From: Cytobacillus gottheilii
Lineage (GTDB): Bacteria > Bacillota > Bacilli > Bacillales > Cytobacillaceae
Assembly: GCF_900166665.1 (NCBI RefSeq)
Contig: NZ_LT800494.1
Location: 2,968,421 to 3,032,420, forward strand
Direction: 5' to 3'
Length of the DNA: 64,000 nt
In this document: piece by piece, positions 1 to 9,277 of the stretch
Position numbering within the stretch: position 1 is the first letter of the stretch
Layout of the letters: each line of letters begins with the position of its first letter
Made by a program: the position numbers and the translations under genes
The notes under the pieces: generated by a model
Told to the model about the DNA's origin: nothing
The model's database searches: none
What the model saw: the letters and a program-made list of their open reading frames with translations, nothing else

Positions 1-1641
1 TGCCATACCTAAAAATGAGAATACATAGTTGCTGTGTCCTGTTAAGTAACCGCCGCCCTCCGGATTAGGAATTTGCGCTGTGCCTGTTTTACCCGCAACC
101 TCGTAACCATCAATATTAAACCTGCCGTATCCTGTTCCATTTTCAGAGGAAACAACTGTTTCTAAAATATCCCTGACTTCCTTGGCCGTTGCTTCAGAAA
201 TAGGGGTACCTGCTTTTTCAGGACTTGTCTTTTGCACCGTTTCTCCTGAATTTGGGTCTACAACCTTGCTGATCACATGCGGTTTTTTCATTGAACCATC
301 TCCCGCAACAGCAGTTGCCGCCTGCATCTGCTGAATTGGCGTAAAGGCAGATCCTTGTCCAAAACCGATTGACGCTTTTTCTAAAGGCCAATCATATTTA
401 ATAAGCCCGCTCGTTTCATTTGGCAAGTCTATACCTGTTGGCTGATCAAAGCCAAACGTTGTTAAATACTCGCGAAAAGTTTCATAGCCAAGCTGTTCAT
501 TTACAATTTTTGCGAAAGCAACATTAGAGGAGCGCTGAACTCCTTCCAGATAGGTAATCTCGCCCCATCCACGCCCGCCGTTATGGTCTGGGATGGCAGG
601 TGATCTTTCTGTCACTTTGTAGGAACCAGATTTATACGTATTATTTTTATTAAAGACACCCTCTTCTATCGCGGATGCTAGTGTAAATACTTTCATGGTC
701 GAACCTGGCTCATATGAATCTTCAACCGCTAAGTTGCGCCATGTGTCTTCAATTCCTTCTCTTGTTTTCGGATGGAATGATGGTCTTTGTGCCATTGCTA
801 AAATATCTCCCGTTTTGGGATCTGCTACAATTCCAATCATTTTTTTCGGGCTATATTTCTCATCTACCTTACTCATCGCGTCTTCGAGAAAGATTTGAAT
901 GGATTTATCTAACGTTAAGTAAACATCCTGACCATTTTTGGCCGGTTCAATGACTTCATCACCATTTGGCAGCAAATAACCCCAAAGATCTGCTTCATAG
1001 CTGAAGCTGCCATTTGTACCTGTTAATAAATCATTTAAGCTTTGTTCTAATCCAAGCATTCCAACCGTTTCGATGCTGCCATCTTCCTTTTCCTGTTTTT
1101 CAACATAGCCAATTAAATGAGAAGCAAATAGGCCATTCGGATAAAATCTCTTTGTATCTTGAATGAACGAAATGCCCGGAAGCTCCAAATCTTCTATCTC
1201 TTTCTTTTTTTGCAGAGTAAGATCACGCCCAGCAGTACCGAATTCCACTTGTTTTCGATCACTTGTCAGTTTGCTATAAATCTCGGATTCTTCCATATCA
1301 ATTAAACCTGTAAGCTTTGCAGCAGTTTGCTCAGGATCCACGACATGTCTTGGATTTTTATCGTCTGTTGTTAATTCCTCATCCAGGATCGCTACAAGTT
1401 TATAGGAGTTTGCATCTTCAGCAATAACCTCTCCATTTCTGTCGTAAATCGTCCCTCTTCTGGCTTCAAGAGTCTTTTCTCTTTCATATAATGAATGTGC
1501 TTTTGCAGCTACAGCCTGACCGCCTGCTTCTCCTGTAACTTGAATAGATATAAACCGAAACAATATGACAAAAAAGAGCAGACTGAATATTATAAATAAT
1601 ATCACTGCTCCAGCATTAATATTTCGTTGCTTTTTAATCAT
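1..1641 (-). CDS. pbpB: Penicillin-binding protein 2B, division transpeptidase (C-terminus outside window)
   Basis: Class B PBP that cross-links septal peptidoglycan with FtsW, FtsL and DivIB. The frame is open from the ATG at 1641 to the window edge, giving 547 codons. Seen in order: one N-terminal membrane segment (residues about 10-30), a dimerisation/pedestal region beginning ARRGTIYDRNGEV, and the transpeptidase domain with active-site STMK (after EPGS), SSN and KTGTAQ. PASTA domains, usual in the Bacillus protein, would lie in the missing C-terminus. The start codon shares one base with the ftsL stop (TAATG), so the two are translationally coupled. Family assignment is firm because motifs and gene order agree. 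Confidence 0.95.
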   Translation of the reverse strand, partial: MIKKQRNINAGAVILFIIFSLLFFVILFRFISIQVTGEAGGQAVAAKAHSLYEREKTLEARRGTIYDRNGEVIAEDANSYKLVAILDEELTTDDKNPRHVVDPEQTAAKLTGLIDMEESEIYSKLTSDRKQVEFGTAGRDLTLQKKKEIEDLELPGISFIQDTKRFYPNGLFASHLIGYVEKQEKEDGSIETVGMLGLEQSLNDLLTGTNGSFSYEADLWGYLLPNGDEVIEPAKNGQDVYLTLDKSIQIFLEDAMSKVDEKYSPKKMIGIVADPKTGDILAMAQRPSFHPKTREGIEDTWRNLAVEDSYEPGSTMKVFTLASAIEEGVFNKNNTYKSGSYKVTERSPAIPDHNGGRGWGEITYLEGVQRSSNVAFAKIVNEQLGYETFREYLTTFGFDQPTGIDLPNETSGLIKYDWPLEKASIGFGQGSAFTPIQQMQAATAVAGDGSMKKPHVISKVVDPNSGETVQKTSPEKAGTPISEATAKEVRDILETVVSSENGTGYGRFNIDGYEVAGKTGTAQIPNPEGGGYLTGHSNYVFSFLGMA

Positions 1642-2000
1642 TAGTCACGCACAGCCTTAACATTTTTTTCGTTGAATGTTAAGCCAAGCTCTTCTGCTTT
1701 GGCCTTAATTCTCTCGTATGTACTTAATTCCGCCACCTGCATACTTAAATCCTTATTTTGTTCTGTTTGTCCTTGAATCGCTGCTTCTGTCTGCTGAATA
1801 TTTTTATTTACTTCATAAAGTGCAGAGTGATTTGACACCATTTGAACTGCACCGATACAAACTGCACCAGCAAAAAGGATACCAAGTATTTTTTCACCTG
1901 GAGAAAACAAGGTTTGGCGCTGAACAGATTTTTTAGGTTTTTGTACCTGCTGCTGTCTTTGCTGCTGTTCTTGTTGAATTTGTCTAGCTAGATTACTCAT
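1641..2000 (-). CDS. ftsL: Cell division protein FtsL
   Basis: Small bitopic division protein that forms a complex with DivIC and DivIB and recruits the septal synthase. The 119 residues show a Gln-rich cytoplasmic N-terminus, one membrane helix at about 36-56 (ILGILFAGAVCIGAVQMV) and an extracytoplasmic coiled coil with a leucine-zipper-like pattern. Length is usual for Bacillus FtsL. It sits between rsmH and pbpB exactly as in the conserved dcw cluster and overlaps the pbpB start by one base. Sequence is poorly conserved in this family, so identity rests on topology plus position. Confidence 0.93.
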   Translation of the reverse strand: MSNLARQIQQEQQQRQQQVQKPKKSVQRQTLFSPGEKILGILFAGAVCIGAVQMVSNHSALYEVNKNIQQTEAAIQGQTEQNKDLSMQVAELSTYERIKAKAEELGLTFNEKNVKAVRD

Positions 2001-2035
2001 AGTTTCCCTCCTGTTTCTCTTATACCCCGTATTTT

Positions 2036-2968
2036 TTATAGTTTCTCAGCGATTCGAAGTTTTGCAGAACGTGCTCGATTATTTAGTTCAAGCTCCTCTT
2101 CAGACGGTAAAAACGGTTTGCGTGTAATTAACTTAATTATTGGCTTATATTCATCAGGGATAATCGGCAGCCCTGGCGGCAGGTCAGGTGTCTCGCTCGC
2201 TTTTTTCAATGTGACCTTACAAATGCGGTCTTCAAGAGAATGAAACGTAATAACACTTATTCTGCCTCCTGGATTCAATAGCTCTATTGCTTGCTGCAAT
2301 GATTTTTCAAAAACTCCTAATTCATCGTTTACGGCAATTCTAATAGCCTGGAATATTCGCTTCGCCGGATGACCGCCTTTTCTGCGAGCAGGAGCAGGTA
2401 TGCCGTCTTTTATAAGCTCCACAAGCTCTGCTGTGGTTTCAATCGGCGCTTTTTCTCTTGCTGCTTCAATTTTTCGGGCAATTTGTTTCGAAAATTTCTC
2501 TTCACCATACTTAAAGAAGATTTTAACAAGCTCGTTATAATCCCAATGGTTTACTACATCATAAGCAGATACATCTGCTTCCTCGTCCATACGCATATCG
2601 AGTGGAGCATCGTGGTGGTAGCTAAAACCGCGCTCCGGTGTATCAAGCTGTGGGGATGACACTCCGAGATCGTAAAGAATCCCGTCCACTTTCATGACGC
2701 CTAGCTTTTCTAACTCTTCCTGTAAAAACGCAAAATTGCTTTTAATGATCGTGATTCGATCTCCATATTGCTTCAGCTTTTCCTTCGCATGCCTGATGGC
2801 TGTATCATCTTGATCAAACGCGTAGAGTTTGCCTTTATCCGAAAGCTTAGACAATATTAGCTCACTGTGTCCGGCCCCTCCAAGTGTACAATCAACATAA
2901 ATTCCATCTGGGTTAATATTAAGCCCATCTACCGTTTCATTCAGCATAACGGTTGTATGTTCAAACAT
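2036..2968 (-). CDS. rsmH: 16S rRNA (cytosine(1402)-N(4))-methyltransferase
   Basis: RsmH (MraW) transfers a methyl group from S-adenosylmethionine to N4 of C1402 of 16S rRNA in the ribosomal P site. The 310-residue protein starts [16 protein letters not shown], then shows the SAM-binding signature [11 protein letters not shown] at about 26-36, the FDQDD acidic loop and the conserved [10 protein letters not shown] and [10 protein letters not shown] segments. Length is typical. The ATG is preceded by AAAGGATG. It follows mraZ by about 50 bases and precedes ftsL by 35, so the three are probably co-transcribed. Confidence 0.97.
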   Translation of the reverse strand: MFEHTTVMLNETVDGLNINPDGIYVDCTLGGAGHSELILSKLSDKGKLYAFDQDDTAIRHAKEKLKQYGDRITIIKSNFAFLQEELEKLGVMKVDGILYDLGVSSPQLDTPERGFSYHHDAPLDMRMDEEADVSAYDVVNHWDYNELVKIFFKYGEEKFSKQIARKIEAAREKAPIETTAELVELIKDGIPAPARRKGGHPAKRIFQAIRIAVNDELGVFEKSLQQAIELLNPGGRISVITFHSLEDRICKVTLKKASETPDLPPGLPIIPDEYKPIIKLITRKPFLPSEEELELNNRARSAKLRIAEKL

Positions 2969-3020
2969 AGCTGTTCATCCTTTCCAATCCTGTTCAATCT
3001 AGAGCAAGCCTCTGAAATTT

Positions 3021-3452
3021 TTAAATATCAAACCCAATCATATTTTCTGCAATTTCAGCAAAAGATTCCTCTGAGTCTGTAAAATATTCTTCCCAAAGAT
3101 TTTTGCTCCAAATCTCAATTCGATTGGAAACGCCTAATATGACACATTCTTTTTCCAATTTTGCATATTGCTGAAGCGGGGAAGTGATATTTATTCTTCC
3201 TTGTTTATCTATTTCACACTCTGTGGCACCTGAAAAGAAAAATCGGGTAAACGCACGGGCATCCTTTTTTGTAAGGGGCAAACCTTTCAGTTTTTCTTCA
3301 AGCTGCTGCCACTCTTCCATTGGGTAGCCAAATAAACATTGATCTAAGCCTCGCGTAAGAACGAAGGATTCACCTAGGTGATCACGAAACTTAGCAGGTA
3401 CAATTATTCTGCCTTTTGTATCAACGTTATGATGGTACTCACCCATAAACAT
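3021..3452 (-). CDS. mraZ: Transcriptional regulator MraZ
   Basis: First gene of the dcw cluster. It is a ring-forming AbrB-fold DNA-binding protein that controls its own operon. The protein (143 residues from MFMGEYHH) has two SpoVT/AbrB-like halves, each with the family's K-GRI core ([14 protein letters not shown] near the start, DKQGRINI in the second half). An upstream in-frame GTG at 3467 would add five residues, but the conserved family start is MFMGEY, so 3452 is preferred. The ribosome site is weak. Three direct repeats just upstream fit an autoregulatory operator. Confidence 0.95.
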   Translation of the reverse strand: MFMGEYHHNVDTKGRIIVPAKFRDHLGESFVLTRGLDQCLFGYPMEEWQQLEEKLKGLPLTKKDARAFTRFFFSGATECEIDKQGRINITSPLQQYAKLEKECVILGVSNRIEIWSKNLWEEYFTDSEESFAEIAENMIGFDI

Positions 3453-3484
3453 ACCCACTGCACCCACTTTCTAACACAAATGTA

Positions 3485-3508
3485 CCACAATCCCCCACTT
3501 TCCTCCAC
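3485..3508 (-). promoter_or_regulatory. MraZ operator: three GTGG-type direct repeats
   Basis: Read on the minus strand, GTGGAGGAAA, GTGGGGGATT and GTGGTACATT follow one another with an exact 10-base period (CCAC at 3485, 3495 and 3505 on the plus strand). Tandem G-rich repeats before mraZ are the known binding site of MraZ in several bacteria. They lie 33-56 bases before the start codon. Two further GTGGGT stretches follow closer to the start. A -10/-35 pair could not be assigned confidently. Confidence 0.75.
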
Positions 3509-3678
3509 ATATTTTTATTAATTCTCTCCACCGGCATGATTTCCTGCTGGAAAATTTTGATTTTGGGATTTTCCGTTCGTCGTTTATTTACAATTTCTCA
3601 GCATTTCTTATGGGAAATTGTCTGATTGGGATTACTGGTGTGTTTTTTTGTCATAGAGTGGTTACTGCTGAGTGATTT

Positions 3679-3850
3679 TCGCTGCAGAGCACTCGCTTTC
3701 CACGGGTAGGAGTGCTTCATCTGCTTTCACTCCTGCAGGATCTCACCGCTCTGACTTTTCCCGCAGGAGGGTTGGTTGAATAAGCTTCTGCGGGATCACA
3801 TAGCACCAAGAAGATGCGCTAGCATTTTCCAGGAGACTCGCAACCTTCAA
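3679..3850. repeat. Degenerate copy of the long extragenic hairpin repeat (family 1)
   Basis: In inverted orientation this stretch keeps pieces of family 1: CGCTTTCCACGGG, CTCCTGCAGGATCTCACC and CCCGCAGGAGG. The outer stem is decayed and no clear ends are visible. It lies in the 830-base gap between mraZ and bshC, which holds no credible gene. Confidence 0.55.
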
Positions 3851-3947
3851 CTTCATTCATCAACACTTTTTTGGGCAGCAGCAACAAGTCATTGCTTTTA
3901 ACCCTTTGCGGAATACTCCATGATTGCAACACATTTACATAATGAGC

Positions 3948-3991
3948 AAAAAAAAGACGGTCCCAACAAAATTGGGATCACGTCTTTTTTT
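3948..3991 (-). terminator. Terminator downstream of bshC
   Basis: Two-tier stem AGACG..TCCCAA / TTGGGA..CGTCT flanked by A8 and T8, so it can work in both directions. On the minus strand it follows bshC after a copy of repeat family 3 and isolates it from mraZ. Confidence 0.85.
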
Positions 3992-4080
3992 GGAGTACTA
4001 TTTATTAAGTTCTTTTGTAAGAAAGATCTTAGTAATTACGACCAGATTATATTGATCTGACTTTTCCTCTTGTTTCTTAT

Positions 4081-4285
4081 ATGAAGGAACCAGAGAAATA
4101 AACGGAAATTTTACCCTTATTTCCAAAAACGAGCTATTTCCGGGCGAAATAAGCGGAGATTTTCCGGTTAAGTTGAAAAAAATCACCCAATTATACGTTT
4201 TTCGGTTAAATAGTCGGAATTCCTCCGTCTATTTAAGCCCATTTGATGTAATTTTACGATTTAAGCGGAATTCTTCCGCCTATGC
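4081..4285. repeat. Extragenic repeat family 3, copy 1
   Basis: About 205 bases that recur at 36354-36565. Shared landmarks in order: ATGAAGGAAC, AAATAAACGGA, CCCTTATTTC, AATAGGCGGA-like, TTTTTCGGTTA, AGTCGGA..TCCGTCTATTTAAGC and GATTTAAGCGGAATTCTTCCG. It includes a perfect hairpin GCGGAA-TTC-TTCCGC at 4265-4279. It begins two bases after the bshC stop codon, so it is transcribed as the bshC 3' region. Confidence 0.75.
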
Positions 4286-4286
4286 C

Positions 4287-5921
4287 TTACAATTTTACGA
4301 CTACATGGCTACCGTCAAAAGGCAGCGAATGGTTAAGGATTTGCTGGAAGATATCCAGGCCATATCGGTTCATATAATAAAGGGCGTTCCAAACTCTTTC
4401 CTGCGGGGCACCGTCTGGCTTTAAGGATGCACCTGTCCGGTCATATTTGTTTATGGTATAGCTGTGCTGCAATTGAATATCCTCTTGAATCTTCTGCTGC
4501 AGAAATTGAATGTGTTCGATTACCTTTTGTTCGTTCTTTTTAAGCAGCTGCACAACACCTTTGGCATCTCTTTTTGTATAATCCTCAATACATCGATAAT
4601 GCTTTTTGACATCTGAATGTAATGAAGAAAATAACGAATCTGCCTGATCACTTTGAATCGATTGAAGAAAAACATTTTTCTGATCTTCAATTCCATTTGC
4701 CAGCACATCTTCTAAACGAAGGTCGAGCTCTTGGAGATCCGTTTCGATATCACGCTCTAACAGAGTAATATTAATCCGCGGAACGAGTGGCGGCATTTGA
4801 ATTGAAAAATGCCGGAAAGCTTGCTGAAGCTCTGCCCAATAAGCGATCTCACCAGGACCAGCAATAAAGGCGAGCGTCGGGAAAAGCAGTTCCTGTGAAA
4901 TGGGCCGGGTCACCACATTATTGCTCAGTTTCTCAGGTGATTCTTCTGCAATTTCCAGTAAGTCTTCTAGAGTAAATTGAATCGTTTGTTCCTTATCAGA
5001 AAACACGCCATGCTCCTGATTGAATTCAAGCAACAAACGGTCATGCAGCTTTTCATCATAATAGAATAAATTAGCACCATTTGCTGAAATATCAATACTG
5101 TTAGTTATTCCAGAAACCTTTAGGCTTTCTTGCTGAGCGAGCACGGATTGTGTGATTTCTTTGTTCAAAGTAATTTGCTGCTTTAAGATTTCCTTTTGCA
5201 GCTGACGAAATTGGTTATCTCCAGAATCAACTAATAAAAGTCCTGTATCTTTAAACAGGGCCATGATGAGATAAGCGAACAAATCAACCAAAGTCTCAGA
5301 TTCTTGAATCGCTTCGTCCATCAGCAGCATTAAATCCTTTGTAAAAGATGTTTCTCCATATGCTTCAATAATTCCATTCACCCAATCTCGGCAAACAGCC
5401 TTATCAAAGGTGATGTTCGAAACCATTTTTTTCTCCAGTACCTTTTCAGGATAAACGACTTTATTCATTTTAGAGCCATTCTTTGTAAAAATATGATTGA
5501 CCTCAGGATAATCGTGATCTTCGCCAGCAATCCAAAAAACAGGAATCACAGGGACTTGCAGTTCTTTTTCCTTCTCTTTTGCAAAAGCCACAATGGATAT
5601 TACTTTATGTATACTATATAGAGGTCCGGTCATTATGCCTGCCTGCTGACCGCCAATCACAACGGTGCTATTGTTTTGCTGTAATTTTTCTAGAGATGCA
5701 TTGACTTGTTCAGAAGCAGGAAACTTCCTCATAAAATTTTTAATATAAGAAGCTAATTCTTTTCTCATAAATGCTCTGCCTTCAAGCTCATGAATCCGTT
5801 TTTCATAGCTTTTGGAATCATTATAACGATAATCAAAATAAGGGCTAATACGATCTGTTTGCATGATATACTCTGTTGCAAACTTGTTTGCCGCAGGCAA
5901 TGAGAGATTTAACATCTCCAT
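4287..5921 (-). CDS. bshC: Bacillithiol biosynthesis cysteine-adding enzyme BshC
   Basis: Proposed last enzyme of bacillithiol synthesis: it adds L-cysteine to glucosaminyl-malate to give the low-molecular-weight thiol of Bacilli. The 544-residue length is usual. The N-terminal Rossmann-like half contains VVIGGQQAGIMTGPLYSIHK and VIPVFWIAGEDHDYPEVNHIF, both characteristic of the family. A long helical coiled coil follows near residues 410-490, then the conserved C-terminal RTGASLKPDGAPQERVWN. AAGGAAG precedes the ATG by nine bases. It corresponds to yllA beside mraZ in B. subtilis. Confidence 0.95.
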   Translation of the reverse strand: MEMLNLSLPAANKFATEYIMQTDRISPYFDYRYNDSKSYEKRIHELEGRAFMRKELASYIKNFMRKFPASEQVNASLEKLQQNNSTVVIGGQQAGIMTGPLYSIHKVISIVAFAKEKEKELQVPVIPVFWIAGEDHDYPEVNHIFTKNGSKMNKVVYPEKVLEKKMVSNITFDKAVCRDWVNGIIEAYGETSFTKDLMLLMDEAIQESETLVDLFAYLIMALFKDTGLLLVDSGDNQFRQLQKEILKQQITLNKEITQSVLAQQESLKVSGITNSIDISANGANLFYYDEKLHDRLLLEFNQEHGVFSDKEQTIQFTLEDLLEIAEESPEKLSNNVVTRPISQELLFPTLAFIAGPGEIAYWAELQQAFRHFSIQMPPLVPRINITLLERDIETDLQELDLRLEDVLANGIEDQKNVFLQSIQSDQADSLFSSLHSDVKKHYRCIEDYTKRDAKGVVQLLKKNEQKVIEHIQFLQQKIQEDIQLQHSYTINKYDRTGASLKPDGAPQERVWNALYYMNRYGLDIFQQILNHSLPFDGSHVVVKL

Positions 5922-6024
5922 TTTAAGAAACTTCCTTTCTGAAACCAGTTTTCATTTAATCTTCATGAGTATAGCATTGTCTGAATATAAAAGAAAAAAA
6001 CTTTGCTTACTCACTTTAAAATAT

Positions 6025-6414
6025 TTAGGATACAAAAAACGAAACACGCTTGATCAGTCCTATTGTCATTAAAACAATATACGCTGTAAGAAATAGCAGA
6101 AAATTAAAGCGCCAAAACCCTCGAAAAAAAAGGGCAAAATTTATTTCATGTTTTACCCGCCAATGAATAATTGCAAATAAAGCTGCAATCAGCAGGAGAA
6201 GGACGATAATGATCCATAAATACGACTGCTCCCAAATTGCCAAGATTAAAAAATGAACAGATAAAATTAAAAAAAATGTACTAACGTCTAAAGCTGCTTT
6301 TACAGCGAATTTATGACGTTTTGTCAATTGCTTTGCAACGATAAACACAATCATATATCCCAGTATAGGAAGTGTCACAAATGTTGCTAAGATACCCGAT
6401 AATACTGCATCCAC
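6025..6414 (-). CDS. DUF3397 family membrane protein
   Basis: A 129-residue hydrophobic protein with four predicted membrane helices (residues about 5-25, 40-60, 65-85 and 105-125) and short basic loops such as KQLTKRHK. The family occurs near bshC/panE in Bacillaceae. No catalytic motif is visible and its role is unknown. It lies between panE and bshC on the same strand with about 100 bases before bshC, so co-transcription is possible. Confidence 0.75.
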   Translation of the reverse strand: MDAVLSGILATFVTLPILGYMIVFIVAKQLTKRHKFAVKAALDVSTFFLILSVHFLILAIWEQSYLWIIIVLLLLIAALFAIIHWRVKHEINFALFFRGFWRFNFLLFLTAYIVLMTIGLIKRVSFFVS

Positions 6415-6441
6415 TCTATTCCCCCCTGCTCCCCTTACATA

Positions 6442-7344
6442 CTAGAGCCCATTTCTATTTATTTGCTCCAGTTCTTTCGCTTTTATACTGTAATAAAAAA
6501 GTGCTGTTAACTGCGCCTCAAATTGCTGCTCTCTTGCTTCTTCAAGCAAATAACCTAATATAGCATCCACCTCTGTTTTTCTCCCCTGTTCAAGATCTTT
6601 ATACATGGAAGAAAAATTAGCAGCCGTTTTCTTACATATATTCTGAACATGAAGAAATCCTTTTTCTTTGTCTGCGACTTGTAAAATGGCGCTAACTTCT
6701 TGGTAGAGCATCGTGAAGATTTGCAGATAATAAGAATTTCGAATGATTTCGCCGTTCTTCACCTGAAAAACAGCTGTTAACGGATTGATTACAGCGTTAA
6801 CAAGCAGCTTTTCAGCAAGCATCGCCTTGTAATTTGTATGCCATTCAAAAGGAAAATCGCTAATATCATTATGAGCCAGTTCACATACTTTCTCACCAGA
6901 AAATGCAGCTATTTTTGTCATACCGATTCCTGTATGGGCAATATGATTGCCTGCCTTCTTTAAACTTCCATGTTCAACCGTTCCCACAAATACCAAACCT
7001 GCAGTTAATTGGTGAAGCAGTTTAAGATGGCCCATCCCATTTTGCAAAAATAAAAAAGAGTGACTGTCATTTTGACCTTTTAACAATAACGGCATGAGTT
7101 CTGGCAAATGATACTGTTTCACTGCCATTATGGTCAAATCCTCTTCACCTTTCCACTCGTGAAAAAGCTGGGACTTTTGTGTGATCTGAGTGTATTGGTT
7201 ATCCTTCTCCAAGATAAGTCCTTCTCTGGCAATAAGGTCGGCTTGTCCCTGTTGGTGTACATATAAAGTTACTTCATGTTCCTTGCTTAAATAATGAGCG
7301 AAAAGCAGCCCAATAGCTCCGCCGCCAATAATAGCGATTTTCAT
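6442..7344 (-). CDS. panE: 2-dehydropantoate 2-reductase
   Basis: NADPH-dependent ketopantoate reductase of pantothenate (hence coenzyme A) synthesis. The 300 residues begin with the dinucleotide-binding loop MKIAIIGGGAIGLLFAHYL. The central part has the family pattern LFLQNGMGHL and VGTVEHGSLK, and the C-terminal helical domain carries the catalytic-type lysine in AEKLLVNAVINPLTAVF. It is the counterpart of ylbQ, next to ylbP in B. subtilis. Here a carboxylase cassette separates the two. The next gene downstream is the DUF3397 gene, 27 bases on. Confidence 0.92.
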   Translation of the reverse strand: MKIAIIGGGAIGLLFAHYLSKEHEVTLYVHQQGQADLIAREGLILEKDNQYTQITQKSQLFHEWKGEEDLTIMAVKQYHLPELMPLLLKGQNDSHSFLFLQNGMGHLKLLHQLTAGLVFVGTVEHGSLKKAGNHIAHTGIGMTKIAAFSGEKVCELAHNDISDFPFEWHTNYKAMLAEKLLVNAVINPLTAVFQVKNGEIIRNSYYLQIFTMLYQEVSAILQVADKEKGFLHVQNICKKTAANFSSMYKDLEQGRKTEVDAILGYLLEEAREQQFEAQLTALFYYSIKAKELEQINRNGL

Positions 7345-7425
7345 AACAATCTTCCATTCTGTGTATTTAGTATTAGTTTAACAGAATTATTTAACAGTTG
7401 TTATAGCAAAAATAGAAAACTTCAT

Positions 7426-7462
7426 GAAACTGCCCCTCTCCAGAGCATGGAAAGGGGCAGTC
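7426..7462 (-). terminator. Hairpin ending the acyl-CoA carboxylase cassette
   Basis: On the minus strand ACTGCCCCTTTCC / GGAGAGGGGCAGT forms a long GC-rich stem that starts just after the carboxyltransferase stop codon. The U-tract is weak (TTTC followed by an A/T-rich run). Confidence 0.7.
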
Positions 7463-7464
7463 AT

Positions 7465-9006
7465 TTATACAGGGTAAACAGGATGCTTTCTTACACTAAA
7501 TGAAAGTTCCTTTGTTGCATATAATTCAAATCGCTTGATTAGAACATCTCTTAAATCATACGGAGACACAATCTCATCAATGATCAGTTCCGAAGCAAGG
7601 CTGTATATGTCGATATGCTCCTTATATTCCTGCTGTTTCTCTTGAATAAATTTTACCTTTTCCGCAGGATCTTCAATCTCATTTATTTTATTTGAATAAA
7701 CGGCATTCACAGCCGCTTCAGGTCCCATTACCGCAATTTGTGCTGTTGGCAATGCTATACAGCAGTCCGGCTCAAATGCAGGTCCAGCCATGGCGTAAAG
7801 TCCTGCGCCGTAAGCCTTTCGGACAACTACAGATATTTTCGGAACCGTCGCAGAACTCATTGCTGCAATTAACTTCGCTCCGTGGCGAATGATACCGGCA
7901 CGTTCAACTTTTGTGCCGATCATGAAGCCTGGAACATCCGCAAGGAAAAGAAGCGGAATATGAAAAGCGTCACATAACTGAATAAACTTGGCTGCTTTAT
8001 CGGCTGAATCGACAAACAAGACACCGCCTTTCACCTTCGGCTGATTGGCAATGATGCCAACCGTCCTACCATCCAAGCGGGCAAACCCAGTAATCAGCTC
8101 GGGAGCAAAGAGCTTTTTCATTTCAAAAAAACTGCCTTCATCAATTAACACATCAATACATTCGTACATATCAAACGGCGCATTTTGATTAGCAGGAATA
8201 ATCTCCTCTAAATCTCTGCCCATTTTCGGCTCAATCGCCTCTTTTAATGGTGTTTTTTCTTTAAAGCTTGCAGGAAAATAGGATAAATATTCTTTTGCAT
8301 ATTGAATGGCCTCTTCTTCATTCGCTGCCAGCACATCTCCACAGCCGCTAACACTGCAATGCATACGGGCTCCACCCATTTCCTCCAGCGTTACCTTTTC
8401 ACCGATTACCTTTTCAGCCATCCGAGGAGATCCTAAATACATAGATGCATTTTTATCAACCATGACTACAATATCACAAAAAGCAGGAATATATGCGCCA
8501 CCTGCAGCTGATGGCCCGAATAATAAACAAATTTGCGGAATCATGCCTGATAGCTTGACTTGATTATAAAAAATTCTTCCTGCCCCGCGGCGATTCGGAA
8601 ACATGTCGAGCTGATCGGTTATTCTTGCTCCTGCTGAATCCACAAGATAAAGAATAGGCACCTTGAGCTTTTCTGCCGTTTCTTGAATTCTGATGATTTT
8701 CTCAACGGTGCGTGCTCCCCAGGAACCTGCTTTAACTGTTGAATCATTCGCCATTACACAGACCGTTTGACTGTTGATCTTCCCGATTGCTGTCACAACT
8801 CCATCTGCCGGCAAGCCTGCTTCTTTACAATTTGCGAATTTGCCATCTTCTTCATACTGCCCATCATCAAACAAAAGCTCTAAGCGCTTTCTTACGAAAA
8901 GCTTGTTTTGTTCCTGCAATTTTTGGTGGTATTTCTCACTGCCTCCAGCCTCAATCTCCGTTATCTTATCTTTTAAAATTTGTGTGAATGCTTGTATAGT
9001 GCTCAT
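7465..9006 (-). CDS. Acyl-CoA carboxylase, carboxyltransferase subunit
   Basis: Crotonase-fold carboxyltransferase of the propionyl-/methylcrotonyl-CoA carboxylase type, transferring carboxybiotin CO2 to an acyl-CoA. The protein is 513 residues from the ATG at 9006, which follows GGGAGGAAGAGG; an upstream start would add an unconserved MFISYLKGRKR. Motifs: LYLVDSAGARI and GPSAAGGAYIPAF in the N-half; FLADVPGFMIG, RAGIIRHGAKLI and VVVRKAYGAG in the C-half. With the two upstream genes it forms a complete enzyme resembling B. subtilis YngE/YngHB/YngHA. The acyl specificity cannot be read from the sequence. Confidence 0.9.
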   Translation of the reverse strand: MSTIQAFTQILKDKITEIEAGGSEKYHQKLQEQNKLFVRKRLELLFDDGQYEEDGKFANCKEAGLPADGVVTAIGKINSQTVCVMANDSTVKAGSWGARTVEKIIRIQETAEKLKVPILYLVDSAGARITDQLDMFPNRRGAGRIFYNQVKLSGMIPQICLLFGPSAAGGAYIPAFCDIVVMVDKNASMYLGSPRMAEKVIGEKVTLEEMGGARMHCSVSGCGDVLAANEEEAIQYAKEYLSYFPASFKEKTPLKEAIEPKMGRDLEEIIPANQNAPFDMYECIDVLIDEGSFFEMKKLFAPELITGFARLDGRTVGIIANQPKVKGGVLFVDSADKAAKFIQLCDAFHIPLLFLADVPGFMIGTKVERAGIIRHGAKLIAAMSSATVPKISVVVRKAYGAGLYAMAGPAFEPDCCIALPTAQIAVMGPEAAVNAVYSNKINEIEDPAEKVKFIQEKQQEYKEHIDIYSLASELIIDEIVSPYDLRDVLIKRFELYATKELSFSVRKHPVYPV

Positions 9007-9046
9007 CCTCTTCCTCCCTTTAAGGTAACTAATGAACAAGGCATAT

Positions 9047-9259
9047 TTATTCCATTACAAGAAGGACATCCCCTTCATTGACAAAATCACCGATATTCAC
9101 TTTTACTTCTGCAACTTTGCCACCTTCTAATGCCTCTACAGGAATTTCCATTTTCATTGATTCAAGCATTACAACTTCCTGCCCGGCCGTGACATCATCG
9201 CCTGCTCCAATAAATACATTTAAAACGGTCCCTGCCATTGCTGCTTTAATTTCTTTCAA
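9047..9259 (-). CDS. Biotin/lipoyl attachment carrier protein of the acyl-CoA carboxylase
   Basis: A stand-alone 70-residue biotin carboxyl carrier domain. The biotinylation site is ESMKME with the acceptor Lys36, set in the hammerhead hairpin between GTVLNVFIGAGD and GDFVNEGDVLLVME. Most carrier proteins carry an N-terminal extension. This minimal form is typical of the YngHB type. It lies 27 bases after the biotin carboxylase gene and about 40 before the carboxyltransferase start, consistent with one operon. Confidence 0.92.
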   Translation of the reverse strand: MKEIKAAMAGTVLNVFIGAGDDVTAGQEVVMLESMKMEIPVEALEGGKVAEVKVNIGDFVNEGDVLLVME

Positions 9260-9277
9260 TTGAATCTCCCCCTAATG

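Noticed and set aside
4173..4424. Plus-strand ORF of 83 codons at the end of bshC
   Set aside because: It spans repeat family 3 and antisense bshC sequence and has no ribosome site.
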